A stretch of 64,000 bases of DNA from Enorma phocaeensis (GCF_900186505.1 NZ_LT891968.1:498436-562435), one strand, 5' to 3'; positions 9,632-18,757 are shown, counted from the first letter of the stretch. Program-made: numbers and translations. Notes: generated by a model from the letters alone, not told the origin.

Positions 9632-10738
9632 CTAGCGAAGCCCCTTCTCGATGCGGAACAGCTCCTCGACGCGCTCCCCTGCTTCGTCTGGCATAACGAA
9701 GCACGTACCCATCGCGGGCGAATCGCCGTACTTCCCGTGGTAATCGCTTCCGCCGGTCACGAACAGGCCAAAGCGGCCGGCAAGCTCGAACGCACGCGCC
9801 GTGTCCTGTGGACCATGGTCCGGATGGAAGGCCTCGATACCCATGAGGCCGGCTTCGACCAGCTCCGGCACAGCGTCCCACGAGTCCATCTGGCCGGGAT
9901 GCGCCAGCACGGGCACGCCGCCCTGCTCACGGACCGCCCGCACGGCGCCTGCAGCCACCGGCGAGGCGATGTCGTGGGCCGCCACCCCGTCGCCCTTGAA
10001 AAGGCACTGGTAGCAGAAGCGGTAATCACGATCGGTCTGCGGCCGGCGCGTGAGGGCTTCCATAATGTGCTGCTTGTAGACGCCCTTGCTCTCGCCCGCA
10101 ACAGCAACGACCTCATCGAGCGAGACGGTGTGACCCGAGAACTCCGCGCCCGCGCACTTCAGCACCCAAGCCTGCCATAGGGAGTTCGCCGTACGGTCGA
10201 ACAGCGTCTGGGCAACTAAGCGCTCGAGCGGCCCGGAGCCATCCGGCGTGGCCTCGAGACCGAAGGCCAGGATGTGCACCTTGCGGCCGGTTGCAGGATT
10301 GTGTGCCGAAACCTCGGTCCCCGCCAACACGGGAAAACCCAGCTCACGCGAACGCTCGCGTACATACGAGAGCTGCGCCAAGGTATCGTGGTCGGTAATG
10401 GCGATTCGCGCGAGCCCGGCGGCGCGCGCTTCGGCAATTAGTTCGTCGACGGTCTTGGAGCCGTCGGAAAAGACGGAATGGGAATGCAGGTCCCACGCGC
10501 CCTCGACCGAACGGGATGCCTTGATCCGGGAAATGCTTTCCGCAGAAGCCCGCGCGCACTGGACGAGCTTCTGCGCCGTCTCCTCGGCAGCAAGTTGTAT
10601 TGCCTTGGCGGCCTTGCGCTCTGCCTTGCGGCGCACCTTCTCTGCGGCCTTTGCACGCGCGCGCGACTCCTTCTTGCTCTGCTTGATGCGAGCCTCGTCA
10701 TCACGCGCACCGCTCTTGCCCTTGACCTTCTTAGCCAT
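9632..10738 (-). CDS. PHP-domain metal-dependent phosphoesterase with basic N-terminal extension
   Basis: The PHP catalytic domain runs from about residue 82 to the end. Metal-ligand motifs are DLHSHSVFSDGS, ITDHDT, VLAHPG, FHPDH and GSDYHG. Related stand-alone PHP proteins (YciV/RnmAM-like) are 3'-5' nucleotidases or nucleases. The first 75 residues are unusual: a Lys/Arg/Ala/Glu-rich, probably helical segment with no relation to PHP that could bind nucleic acid. The ATG follows GGGGAGG. Downstream of tatD in the same direction, 63 bp away. Confidence 0.88.
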   Translation of the reverse strand: MAKKVKGKSGARDDEARIKQSKKESRARAKAAEKVRRKAERKAAKAIQLAAEETAQKLVQCARASAESISRIKASRSVEGAWDLHSHSVFSDGSKTVDELIAEARAAGLARIAITDHDTLAQLSYVRERSRELGFPVLAGTEVSAHNPATGRKVHILAFGLEATPDGSGPLERLVAQTLFDRTANSLWQAWVLKCAGAEFSGHTVSLDEVVAVAGESKGVYKQHIMEALTRRPQTDRDYRFCYQCLFKGDGVAAHDIASPVAAGAVRAVREQGGVPVLAHPGQMDSWDAVPELVEAGLMGIEAFHPDHGPQDTARAFELAGRFGLFVTGGSDYHGKYGDSPAMGTCFVMPDEAGERVEELFRIEKGLR

Positions 10739-10801
10739 CGCGCCTCCCCGAAACGAATCTTGCTCCCATGGTAGCAGGCAGGAAGGATGCGAGCGCGCCT
10801 C

Positions 10802-11884
10802 TCAGCCGAAAAGACGGACGGCGTTGTCCCACGCGGCACGCGCGACAGCTGCAGGCTCCTCGCCCGTGCGGGCGGCGCGATCGCGGCTGAGCGCGTCCAC
10901 CGTGAACGCAATCATCGCCGGCTCGCACTCGAGACCGCGAATGGGATCGGGTGCCATGTAGGGACAATCTGTCTCGAAGAGGATACGGTCCGCCGGACAG
11001 GCGGCGAAGGCCTCGCGGATGGGCTCGTTGCGCTTGAAGGTCGCCGCGCCTCCAAAGGCGATGTAGCAGCCCAGCTCCACGAAACGTTCCATCGTGGGAC
11101 GGTCCTCGGTAAAGCAATGCAGTACGCATCCCGCGGCGGGAACGCCCACCTCGCGCAGGACCCGATAGGCATCTGCATGGGCCTCGCGCTCACTGTCGCC
11201 GGCGTCGTTGCGCAGATGGAGTTCAACGGGCAGTCCTCGCTCCATCGCAAGGGCGAGTTGGCGCTCCATGCATGCGATCTGAACATCATGCGGGGCCGCC
11301 TCAATCTGATCGTCCGCATCGAAATGGTAATCGAGCCCGATCTCGCCGATACCGATGCACCGAGGATCCTGCAACGCCGTCTGGAGACGGGCATGAACCG
11401 CGTCATCGTAAGCCGGCGCACCGTAAGGGTGAACACCCACCAGATAACGTACCTTGTCGGGCAGTGTGAGCGCAGCCTTCGGCGGCATGGCTTGGTGCGG
11501 CGCACCATCACGAGCACCCGCTGGCACCGCCCGCATATCCGCCAATTCCCCAGCGCCACATGCTACGACGAGCATCTCACGCGCAGAAGCGAGCACGCTA
11601 TCGAGCTGCATCCGGAACTCCGCCGGCTCGAGCTTATCGCCAACCGGATCATACAGCGTCACGAGCCGCTCGATGCCCGCGAGCGCCGCGCGGGCAACCG
11701 CTTCGGCGGGATCTTTGCTCCAGAAGCAGGTGAGGTGTGCATGGGTGTCGGCAACAGGCGCCGATATCAGCGGTGGAATATAGGTCGTCACCTTGGATTT
11801 CTTCTTTTTTCTGTATACAAGCGCAAGGGAATCGTCCAAGCAGGCATGCTGCGAAGACTTCCCGTCCACTGGATCCGTTTCCAT
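10802..11884 (-). CDS. tatD: TatD-family metal-dependent deoxyribonuclease
   Basis: TIM-barrel amidohydrolase-like nuclease. The core motifs are DTHAHL near 46, GIGEIGLDY, ELHLRN, LHCF and FETDCPYMAPDPIRG. At 360 residues it is about 100 longer than typical TatD; the extra sequence is a basic N-terminal stretch (YRKKKKSK) and an insertion after residue 75. The ATG follows AGGAGG. It sits in the conserved metG-tatD-ksgA neighbourhood, although here the order on the strand is metG, ksgA, tatD. Confidence 0.88.
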   Translation of the reverse strand: METDPVDGKSSQHACLDDSLALVYRKKKKSKVTTYIPPLISAPVADTHAHLTCFWSKDPAEAVARAALAGIERLVTLYDPVGDKLEPAEFRMQLDSVLASAREMLVVACGAGELADMRAVPAGARDGAPHQAMPPKAALTLPDKVRYLVGVHPYGAPAYDDAVHARLQTALQDPRCIGIGEIGLDYHFDADDQIEAAPHDVQIACMERQLALAMERGLPVELHLRNDAGDSEREAHADAYRVLREVGVPAAGCVLHCFTEDRPTMERFVELGCYIAFGGAATFKRNEPIREAFAACPADRILFETDCPYMAPDPIRGLECEPAMIAFTVDALSRDRAARTGEEPAAVARAAWDNAVRLFG

Positions 11885-12123
11885 ATCGCAAGCCTCCTGC
11901 CCGCCTCAGCCAACCTCGCACCCCACCAGCATGCCCCAATGCGCGCCGCGCGAGCGACGTCGCAGCTTTCCGTAGCGCCAATCGAGGACGATCAGCGAAA
12001 ATAACCGCATCGATAAAAGTTCGTCCCTCTTGGCGGTGGTTAATTGCGAAACTCCAAAATAGCCTCTTGCATGGCACTCATTCTACCAGCGCATTCGTCT
12101 CTGCACGTGGGGGGCAGCGCCCC

Positions 12124-12978
12124 TCAGTCCGCTAGCACCTCGGCAAGTCGGATGAAGTCCTCCACGGAAAGGGTCTCTGCGCGCGCCGCTGGCGCGATCC
12201 CCGTTGCAGCGAATGCGGCGTCTAGCTCATCCTTTCCGAACCCGTTAGCGGACATCGAATTGCGAATCGTCTTGCGGCGCTGCGCGAACGCAGCCTCTAC
12301 CACACGCGCTACCTGGGCAAACTGCGCATCCGCGACAAGCGGCTCATCGTAGCGATCGATGCGAACCACGGCAGAGTCCACGTGCGGAGCCGGCATGAAG
12401 CAGCGCGGCGGCACCTCGAAGCGGCCCGTTACCCGCCCATGCAGCGCAAGCTTCACCGTGTAAGCCCCGTATTCCTTAGTGCTAGGCACGGCCCCGATGC
12501 GGTCCGCGACCTCCTTCTGCACCATGACGACCGCCCGCCGAATCGAGGGCATCCGATCGAAGAATGACAAAATGATCGTCGCGGCAACGTTGTACGGCAG
12601 GTTCGCGACGAGCAGCTCCGGTTCGCCGCCCAAAGCCTCCACGATCCGCTCGTAGGGCACCTTAAGCGCGTCACCCATCACGTAGGAGAAGTTGGCGTGC
12701 TCGGCGGCATGCTCGGCAAGCACCGGCTCGAGCTCTGCGTCCATCTCGATGGAGGCGACATGCGCCGCCTCCTGCACGAGCGCGAGCGTGAGCGTGCCGA
12801 TGCCCGGCCCCACTTCGAGCACGCGCTCCGTGCCGGTAAGCTCAGACTGGGCGCAAATGCGCTCGATAACATGGTTGTCCACCAAGAAGTTCTGGCCCAA
12901 GCGATGCTTGGTCGCGAGCCCGAACTCCTCGAGCAGAGCGCGCGTCGCGGTAAGGTTCGCCAGCGGGGATGTCGTCAT
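12124..12978 (-). CDS. rsmA: 16S rRNA dimethyladenosine transferase KsgA/RsmA
   Basis: SAM-dependent enzyme that dimethylates the two adjacent adenosines near the 3' end of 16S rRNA. Motifs: HRLGQNFLVD, the SAM-binding EVGPGIGTLT, and the catalytic NLPYNVA. 284 residues, normal length. It starts 3 bp after the metG stop, with a poor ribosome site, so translation is probably coupled to metG. The 239-bp gap between it and tatD holds no gene that I can see. Confidence 0.96.
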   Translation of the reverse strand: MTTSPLANLTATRALLEEFGLATKHRLGQNFLVDNHVIERICAQSELTGTERVLEVGPGIGTLTLALVQEAAHVASIEMDAELEPVLAEHAAEHANFSYVMGDALKVPYERIVEALGGEPELLVANLPYNVAATIILSFFDRMPSIRRAVVMVQKEVADRIGAVPSTKEYGAYTVKLALHGRVTGRFEVPPRCFMPAPHVDSAVVRIDRYDEPLVADAQFAQVARVVEAAFAQRRKTIRNSMSANGFGKDELDAAFAATGIAPAARAETLSVEDFIRLAEVLAD

Positions 12979-12981
12979 GGC

Positions 12982-14607
12982 CTATTCGTCCGTCAGACGC
13001 GGGAAGAGCGGCTGGCCCTTCTCGACCGGCGCGCCGCCTTCGAGCCCTCCCCACGCGCAAGCGGCGGCAAGGTCCGCCGTCGGCGCCGTATCCAGCGAGA
13101 GCCGGCGACGTACCTCCGCGGAGATACTCGGCATGAAGGGATCGTAGAGCTCGGTGGCGATACGGATGACCTCGAGCAGGCTCCAGATCACATGCGCGAG
13201 CTCGTCGGACTGCGCGGGATCCTTCGCGAGCGCCCAAGGAGCCTTGTCCTCGATGTAATGGTTCGCCGCGGAGACGATGCCGAGCACCTCGCTCACAGCC
13301 CCGCCAAAGTCCATGGCCTCCATGCGCGCGGCATAGCGCTCGAACACACCTGCGCACGCATCGTGCAGCGCCGTGGCGCGCTCGAAGTCCGCAGGGCGCA
13401 CGGGCGCGCAGCCGTCGAAATACTTGGCGCTCATGTTGAGCGTGCGCGACACGAGGTTACCCCAGCTGTTGGCGAGATCGGCGTTGTACACCTGGCGCAT
13501 GCGGCCCCAGCTGATGGGTGAATCCGCACCGTGCACCACGTCGGTCATGAAGTAGTAGCGGTACGCGTCGACCCCGAGCAGGTCGACAACCTCCTGCGGC
13601 GCGATCACGTTACCGCGGCTCTTGCTCATCTTCTCGATCTTACCGGTCTCCTCGTTGCGAACGGTGAGGAAGCCATGCACGAAGACCTTCTCGGGCAGCG
13701 GCAGGCCAGCCGCCATGAGCAGCGCCGGCCAGATAACGCAGTGGAAGCGGATGATGTCCTTGCCCACTACGTGCACCTGGGCGGGCCAGCGGAAGGCGAG
13801 CGTTTGGGCCGCCTCTTCACCCTCGGCGCCGTAGCCCACGGCAGAAAGATAGTTGATGAGGGCGTCGACCCACACATAGGCGACGTGTCTCTCGTCAAAC
13901 GGGAACGGCACGCCCCAATCGAAGGTCGAGCGGCTGATGGAGAGGTCCTTGAGGCCACCCTTCACGAAGGAAATCACCTCGTTCCGGCGGGTCTCAGGCT
14001 GGATGAAGTCGGGGTGCGCCTCGTAGAAGTCGAGCAGCGGCTGCTCGAATGCAGAGAGCTTGAAGAACCAGCTCTCCTCTTGAATGCGCTCGAGCGGGCG
14101 ATCGCAATCAGGGCAAAGCGGGTGCTCGGGGTCGGCGGGCGCCTCGCCGGCAGCGACGCGCTCCTCCTCGTGATGACGTACCTGCGTCTCGGTGAAGTAG
14201 GTCTCGTCCGGACGGCAATACCAACCGTCATAGGCATCCGTGTAGATGTAGCCGCGGTCGAGGAGCTCCTTGAGGAACTTCTGCACGCCGGCAGTATGGC
14301 GCGGCTGGGTGGTGCGGATGAAGTCGTCGTTCGAGATCTCGAGCTCGCGCCACAGGTCCGTGAAGGCAGGCTCCATGGAGTCGCACCATGCCTGCGGAGA
14401 TTCGAAGCCGTTCTTCTCGGCAGCTTCTGCCACCTTCTCGCCGTGCTCGTCCATGCCGGTGAGGAACTTCACGTCATAGCCGCACGAACGACGGAACCGC
14501 GCCTGCACGTCGGCGAGGACCGTGCAATAGGCAGTCCCCAGATGGGGCTTGGCGTTCACGTAGTAGATGGGCGTGGTGATGTAGTACGAAGGCTTCGTGT
14601 GCTCCAT
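12982..14607 (-). CDS. metG: Methionyl-tRNA synthetase
   Basis: Class I aminoacyl-tRNA synthetase of 541 residues, including the HIGH-like box PHLGTAYC near the N-terminus and KMSKSRGN. The zinc-knuckle region carries CPDC. It lacks the C-terminal EMAP/tRNA-binding domain found in longer MetG proteins. The ATG at 14607 follows GGAGGGG; the open frame extends 32 codons upstream but without family similarity. No T-box or SAM riboswitch is recognisable in the 251-bp leader. Confidence 0.96.
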   Translation of the reverse strand: MEHTKPSYYITTPIYYVNAKPHLGTAYCTVLADVQARFRRSCGYDVKFLTGMDEHGEKVAEAAEKNGFESPQAWCDSMEPAFTDLWRELEISNDDFIRTTQPRHTAGVQKFLKELLDRGYIYTDAYDGWYCRPDETYFTETQVRHHEEERVAAGEAPADPEHPLCPDCDRPLERIQEESWFFKLSAFEQPLLDFYEAHPDFIQPETRRNEVISFVKGGLKDLSISRSTFDWGVPFPFDERHVAYVWVDALINYLSAVGYGAEGEEAAQTLAFRWPAQVHVVGKDIIRFHCVIWPALLMAAGLPLPEKVFVHGFLTVRNEETGKIEKMSKSRGNVIAPQEVVDLLGVDAYRYYFMTDVVHGADSPISWGRMRQVYNADLANSWGNLVSRTLNMSAKYFDGCAPVRPADFERATALHDACAGVFERYAARMEAMDFGGAVSEVLGIVSAANHYIEDKAPWALAKDPAQSDELAHVIWSLLEVIRIATELYDPFMPSISAEVRRRLSLDTAPTADLAAACAWGGLEGGAPVEKGQPLFPRLTDE

Positions 14608-14858
14608 GCTTGAGATCCCCTCCGGTGGTTGTTGCACTCGACCTCCCATTCTATCGCATGAACCCCGATGTATGCCGCGCTTCCCTTGGCAAGTGCAGAC
14701 CAATCAAGTGCGATGCGCGCAACGAGCCTCCGCTTCCCCCTACAAAAACGGGGCAATGCGGCGCAATCACCGCTCGCTCACGATCATTGTGAAGCGCATG
14801 CCCCCTTGATGAAGCGTACGACCCCTTGGACCGAACCGAGCGCGCCGTCCCGAGATGG

Positions 14859-15770
14859 TCACTCAGCCTGAAGCTCGACCACCATAGCGTAGACCTCGCG
14901 GCGGCGGCGCGAGTAGCGTTGTGAAAGCCGCTTTGCGATCGAGGATGCCGACTCACCGTCTGCCAGCGCGCGCTCTATGTCTGCACGGAGCGCCGCATCC
15001 AGGTCGGAAACGCCCGCCCCTGGAGCTCCCGCAGCGCCCGGCATGAGAACCGCCAGCTCGGCGAGCTCGCCCGCTGTAGGCGGCGCGACCACGAGCACGA
15101 TCTCGCCTCGAACCTCGTCACGGGTCTCAAGCTCCTCGAGCACTTCTGCCGCCGTGCCGCGGATCACCTCTTCGTGCAGCTTGGTGAGCTCGCGGCACAG
15201 CGCCACCTCACGCGAAGGGTATGCCTCGGCGAGCGATGCGACCGTCGCCGTCACACGGTGCGGGGACTCGTAGAAAAGAAGCGCTCCCGGTACAGCGGCC
15301 AACTGAGCCAAGCGCCGCGCGCGCTCGCCCGCCTTGCGCGGCAGAAACCCCTCGAAGAAGAAATGCTCGCACGGAATGCCCGACGCCACGAGCGCGGTGA
15401 TGCAAGCGGTCGGCCCCGGCACGACCTCGACGGCGATACCCGCCGCGCGCGCCGCGTCGACAAGCACCTGCCCGGGATCCGAGACGCCCGGCATGCCCGC
15501 ATCTGAAGCGAAAGCCAGCGTGTCTCCCGCCGTCATGCGTTCAACAAGGCCCGCGGCCCGGCCCGCAATCACGTTCTCGTCGCAGCGCACAAGCGGTTTC
15601 TGCACTCCGGCGTGCGCGAGGAGCTTGCCCGTCACACGAGTATCCTCGCAGCACACCGCATCAGCGCGACGAAACGCCTCGATGGCGCGAGGCGACAGGT
15701 CACCGAGATTGCCGATCGGCGTACCGACCACGATGAGGCGGCCGGCGCTTGTTGCGTGCTGGACCCCCAT
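14859..15770 (-). CDS. rsmI: 16S rRNA 2'-O-methyltransferase RsmI
   Basis: Tetrapyrrole-methylase-fold enzyme that 2'-O-methylates a cytidine in the decoding region of 16S rRNA. Motifs: GTPIGNLGDL, CCEDTR, and SDAGMPGVSDPG. I chose the ATG at 15770 (MGVQHATSAGRL), which lies 5 bp after the stop of the upstream gene and gives the usual short N-terminus; 303 residues. Translation is likely coupled with the GH5-like gene. Confidence 0.95.
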   Translation of the reverse strand: MGVQHATSAGRLIVVGTPIGNLGDLSPRAIEAFRRADAVCCEDTRVTGKLLAHAGVQKPLVRCDENVIAGRAAGLVERMTAGDTLAFASDAGMPGVSDPGQVLVDAARAAGIAVEVVPGPTACITALVASGIPCEHFFFEGFLPRKAGERARRLAQLAAVPGALLFYESPHRVTATVASLAEAYPSREVALCRELTKLHEEVIRGTAAEVLEELETRDEVRGEIVLVVAPPTAGELAELAVLMPGAAGAPGAGVSDLDAALRADIERALADGESASSIAKRLSQRYSRRRREVYAMVVELQAE

Positions 15771-15775
15771 GGCGC

Positions 15776-16876
15776 CTAATCGAGCATCGCGCGCTCGAGC
15801 GTGCCGAGCGCCGCGCGCGCATCCCAAGCGGCGATGCGCTTCTCGGTCTTCCACGTTTGGAAGAACCAGCCGCGTGCCTCGGCGAACGAAGCCATCTGGT
15901 TCGAGATGAACACGCGCTCATAGGCGGAACGGCCCTCGGGCGTGATGGAGACGTTGGTGAACACCGCGGCTCCGGACCACTCGCCCACGATGACCGGGAA
16001 CCCGGCCGAACGCGCCTCGTGGATGAGGCGGCGGTTGCGTGCAAGCGCTGCCGAAAGCCCGTGCGGCGTGGTGATGTCGAGCGCCATCTCATCGCGATAG
16101 TGGTAAAGATGCACGTCCATGCACACGTTCTTATAGCGAGAGCTGCTCATGAAGCGCTTCCACGCCTTGGGGTGGCCCGAAGCGGAGAACACGATCATCT
16201 TGTCCTCGTTCATGTGCATGCGCACCAACCCGTAGGCATCGCGGTAGAAGTTCCTGAGATAGTGGCTCGGAATGCCCTCCGTCACAGTGAAGACGTTCTT
16301 GCGGACGCTCATGATGGGAGAGTCGAGCAGCTCGATGCCCATGAGGTTGGCGTTCGTACCATAGCGCGCAGCAAGACGCTCGAGCACGTTCAACGCGATG
16401 TGCCTGCCGTTGGTTGAAGAATGCCAATCGACGGTTGACTCAGGCGTGCTGCGGGAATCGTTCGAATCCCCCTGGCCACCGGGAACCGTGGCAAGGTCGA
16501 GCAGGACCTTCATATCGTATTTGCGCGCCCATTCGAATGCACGATCGATGTAGTCGACCACCGGGATATGGACCTCGGAATCCTGCTGCGCGCCGAAGGT
16601 GTACCACGGCACCGGCAAACGCACCGCGTTCAGACCAATCGCCGACATGCGGCGGAAGTCGTCCTCGGTGATAAAGGTCTCATAGTGCTCGCGAATGCGG
16701 TCGCTGTACGTAGCCGCGCCAAGCGCCACCTGAAGCTCGCTTTCGTTTGAAGCGCCCGTCGCTGCGAAAAGCGATGGCGAGACCCACGGCTCGGGGATGA
16801 ACCATCCAGACAGATTGACGCCGCGGATGCGATCCGCTGCGCCTCTCACTCGTCCTACCTTGGCATCCCTATTCAT
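15776..16876 (-). CDS. GH5-like (exo-beta-glucanase type) protein with altered acid/base residue
   Basis: A (beta/alpha)8 glycoside hydrolase family 5 protein of 366 residues without signal peptide or membrane segment. Conserved elements include GVNLSGWF near 19, VRLPVPWYTF, HLYHYRD, and the nucleophile strand VIVGEWSGA with its glutamate. The acid/base strand, normally GIELLNEP, reads GIELLDSP (codons GAC TCT CCC): the catalytic glutamate is serine. This predicts an inactive or changed enzyme. The ATG follows AGGGAG. A TATACT at 16932-16937 (minus strand) could be its -10 box. Confidence 0.8.
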   Translation of the reverse strand: MNRDAKVGRVRGAADRIRGVNLSGWFIPEPWVSPSLFAATGASNESELQVALGAATYSDRIREHYETFITEDDFRRMSAIGLNAVRLPVPWYTFGAQQDSEVHIPVVDYIDRAFEWARKYDMKVLLDLATVPGGQGDSNDSRSTPESTVDWHSSTNGRHIALNVLERLAARYGTNANLMGIELLDSPIMSVRKNVFTVTEGIPSHYLRNFYRDAYGLVRMHMNEDKMIVFSASGHPKAWKRFMSSSRYKNVCMDVHLYHYRDEMALDITTPHGLSAALARNRRLIHEARSAGFPVIVGEWSGAAVFTNVSITPEGRSAYERVFISNQMASFAEARGWFFQTWKTEKRIAAWDARAALGTLERAMLD

Positions 16877-17083
16877 GCCCGCACGCTCCCTACGCCTCGC
16901 TCGTCAGTTGCAATCACTCGATGGTTACCTGAGTATAGGCTATGTACCCTACCACATTGACCCGAGCATGCAATTATCCCGCCGGGGATTTGCGCACCAC
17001 ATCGATGCATCCGACGATGCACCCAACACCAAGGCCGTTGGCCCTCCGTTTCATGCGATTTTCAAACCCGTCAAAATGGCCGC

Positions 17084-17111
17084 TTGACGCCCCGCCGCAA
17101 TTTGGTATAGT
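17084..17111 (+). promoter_or_regulatory. Promoter of tRNA-Phe
   Basis: TTGACG (17084-17089) and TATAGT (17106-17111) with a 16-bp spacer, 28 bp before the mature tRNA 5' end. A good sigma-70-type match. Confidence 0.7.
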
Positions 17112-17139
17112 TATCGAGCCGTTAGTTGCTAACGCACCC

Positions 17140-17215
<76 letters not shown>

Positions 17216-17226
17216 TCGATTACTCA

Positions 17227-17250
17227 AGCCCGCCTCGTGTGGGCTTTTTT
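17227..17250 (+). terminator. Rho-independent terminator after tRNA-Phe
   Basis: AGCCC (17227-17231) pairs with GGGCT (17241-17245), followed by six T residues. Lies 11 nt after the tRNA CCA end. Confidence 0.8.
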
Positions 17251-17407
17251 AATGCGTTCTCCACAACCGCCGCCACGCCTTCCCGCATGCCCTGCGCGCT
17301 CTTCTCACGCCTTCCCATCTCGATCTCGCGTATCGCGCGTCTTTCTACCACCAATCCTCGCTACAGCAGTGGCATTCACGCATGTTTTGCAAACCTCAAC
17401 ATGCCTA

Positions 17408-17668
17408 TCGTAAGATTTCTGCAGTTATACCTTTTGTAATCGTAACTATTCTGCATTTCTAAATTCTTATATCGTACTTTTTCTTCGTTTTAATTTAATA
17501 TCGTAAATATATTGCATTTCATATACTGTTTTCGTTGTTATTCTGCATTTTATTTTTGGTTATCGTAGTTTATATGCGTTTATTTTTAAAAATATGTAGC
17601 ATTCTTACGATTGGCATTTCGTTTTTGCATTAATCTTACGATCGTATATTCATAGCAGAAGTGTACGA
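17408..17668. repeat. AT-rich phased motif array 1 (TCGTA-N7-TGCAT units)
   Basis: Six direct units begin at 17408, 17440, 17472, 17501, 17532 and 17563 (steps of 32, 32, 29, 31 and 31 bp), each close to TCGTA, seven bases, then TGCAT or TGCGT. Two clear inverted units follow (17594-17610 and 17625-17641, 31 bp apart). TCGTA at 17642 and an inverted copy at 17664-17668 are weaker. The island is strongly AT-rich, in contrast with its surroundings, and lies between the ends of two convergent transcripts (tRNA-Phe and larE). No gene is visible in 17251-17785. A second array with the same design lies at 43476-43646. Confidence 0.75.
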
Positions 17669-17785
17669 CGGACGGTGATGCAATTCAGCGGCTCGTGCGA
17701 AATAGGTAAGGCCCTCATCCGGACGCACCACCGCGTCCCCCATGGATACTGGCAACTTGGCCACCTGCCCGAGGTGCCAGCCATG

Positions 17786-18757
17786 CTAGCCGTTCATGCC
17801 ACCCTTACCATAGAGTACGGCAACGGGTTCCACAGGGCACGCCGCGCGAGCCGTCAGCTCGGCGACAATCCCCGCGGGCAGGCTGACGCCGGAGTCGGCA
17901 ATATCGCCCCATGTGGAGAGCGCTTGCAGGTCTTCCACTGAGGCCTCCACGCGCACCGTGCCGCCAATAAGCCGCGCGCGGACGGTGCTCAACCCAAGCG
18001 AGTACAGGTAGTCCTCGCACGCCCGAACCGTTGCGAGCTTCCGAAGATCCAGCTCCTCTCCGCACGGGATGCGCGTCGCTAGGCATGCCCCAGCCGGCAG
18101 GTTCCACTGCGCGAAGCCCCAAGCTCGCAGCAGCTCGCGTTCTTCAGGCTTTCGCCAACCGCATTCCATAAGGGGCGAGCGCACACCGAGTTCCCTGATC
18201 GCTCGCATGCCGGGCCGGTAGTCATCGGCGTCGTCGGCGTTGCTCCCGTCCGCGACCTCCGCGAACCCACGCTCGCGAGCGACCTCGACGATGCGCTCGA
18301 AGCCCATACGCTTGCAGTAATAGCAACGTAGCGGCCCGTTCTCCCTAATATCCGCATCGCCGAGAGGATCGACGTCGATCGTCACGAGCGGCAGGCCGAA
18401 GCTCGTGGCTTGCGGGGTATCCAACGCCGTGTCCGGGTAAGTGCCCGTCGCAGCATCCGCCCTGGCACCCCCCATCGGTACCGAGCGTTCGCACTCGACC
18501 GTTGGCGCAACCGGTACCGAGCGCTCGCAGCCGGGCGTCACCGTGAGCGGTGCCGAGTACTGTCGTTCAGGCGTTGTCGCAAAGGGCGTCGCCAGATGCA
18601 CGAGCAGAACGCGCGTGGGCATCACCCGCGCGCAGACCGCCGCGAGAAACGTGCTATCCACCCCGCCGGAGAAACCTACTGCCACCGACCCGTAGCCCAG
18701 CAGGCATTCTTCGAGCGCGCGCAACTTGTCGCGATACCGGCTCTCGACCCGATCCAT
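17786..18757 (-). CDS. larE: LarE-family ATP-dependent sacrificial sulfur transferase with internal repeat
   Basis: PP-loop protein of the LarE family, which donates sulfur from its own cysteine during synthesis of the nickel-pincer cofactor of lactate racemase. Motifs are VAVGFSGGVDST (PP-loop), CYYCK, DGSNADD, and ACLATRIPCGE, the region that holds the sulfur-donating cysteine. I placed the start at the ATG at 18757 because the family normally begins about there; GTG-ATG at 18820-18815 in frame is an alternative. An insertion of about 40 residues after the second strand contains three 12-residue repeats (see 18477-18584). No larB, larC or larA is in the window, so the client enzyme is unknown. 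Confidence 0.82.
   Translation of the reverse strand: MDRVESRYRDKLRALEECLLGYGSVAVGFSGGVDSTFLAAVCARVMPTRVLLVHLATPFATTPERQYSAPLTVTPGCERSVPVAPTVECERSVPMGGARADAATGTYPDTALDTPQATSFGLPLVTIDVDPLGDADIRENGPLRCYYCKRMGFERIVEVARERGFAEVADGSNADDADDYRPGMRAIRELGVRSPLMECGWRKPEERELLRAWGFAQWNLPAGACLATRIPCGEELDLRKLATVRACEDYLYSLGLSTVRARLIGGTVRVEASVEDLQALSTWGDIADSGVSLPAGIVAELTARAACPVEPVAVLYGKGGMNG
18477..18584. repeat. Three 36-bp tandem repeats inside larE
   Basis: Units start at 18477, 18513 and 18549, exactly 36 bp each; the first two share GGTACCGAGCG-TCGCA and the third is diverged. They keep the larE frame and encode 12-residue units ending (C)ERSVP or ERQYSAP. They fall between the PP-loop and the CYYCK motif. 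Confidence 0.8.

Noticed and set aside
12979..14858. T-box or SAM riboswitch ahead of metG
   Set aside because: No T-box AGGGTGGNACCGCG-type bulge or SAM-aptamer core could be found in the 251-bp leader.
17408..17668. CRISPR array
   Set aside because: Units are only about 17 bp, imperfect, with 12-15 bp between them, and they change orientation; no cas gene is in the window.
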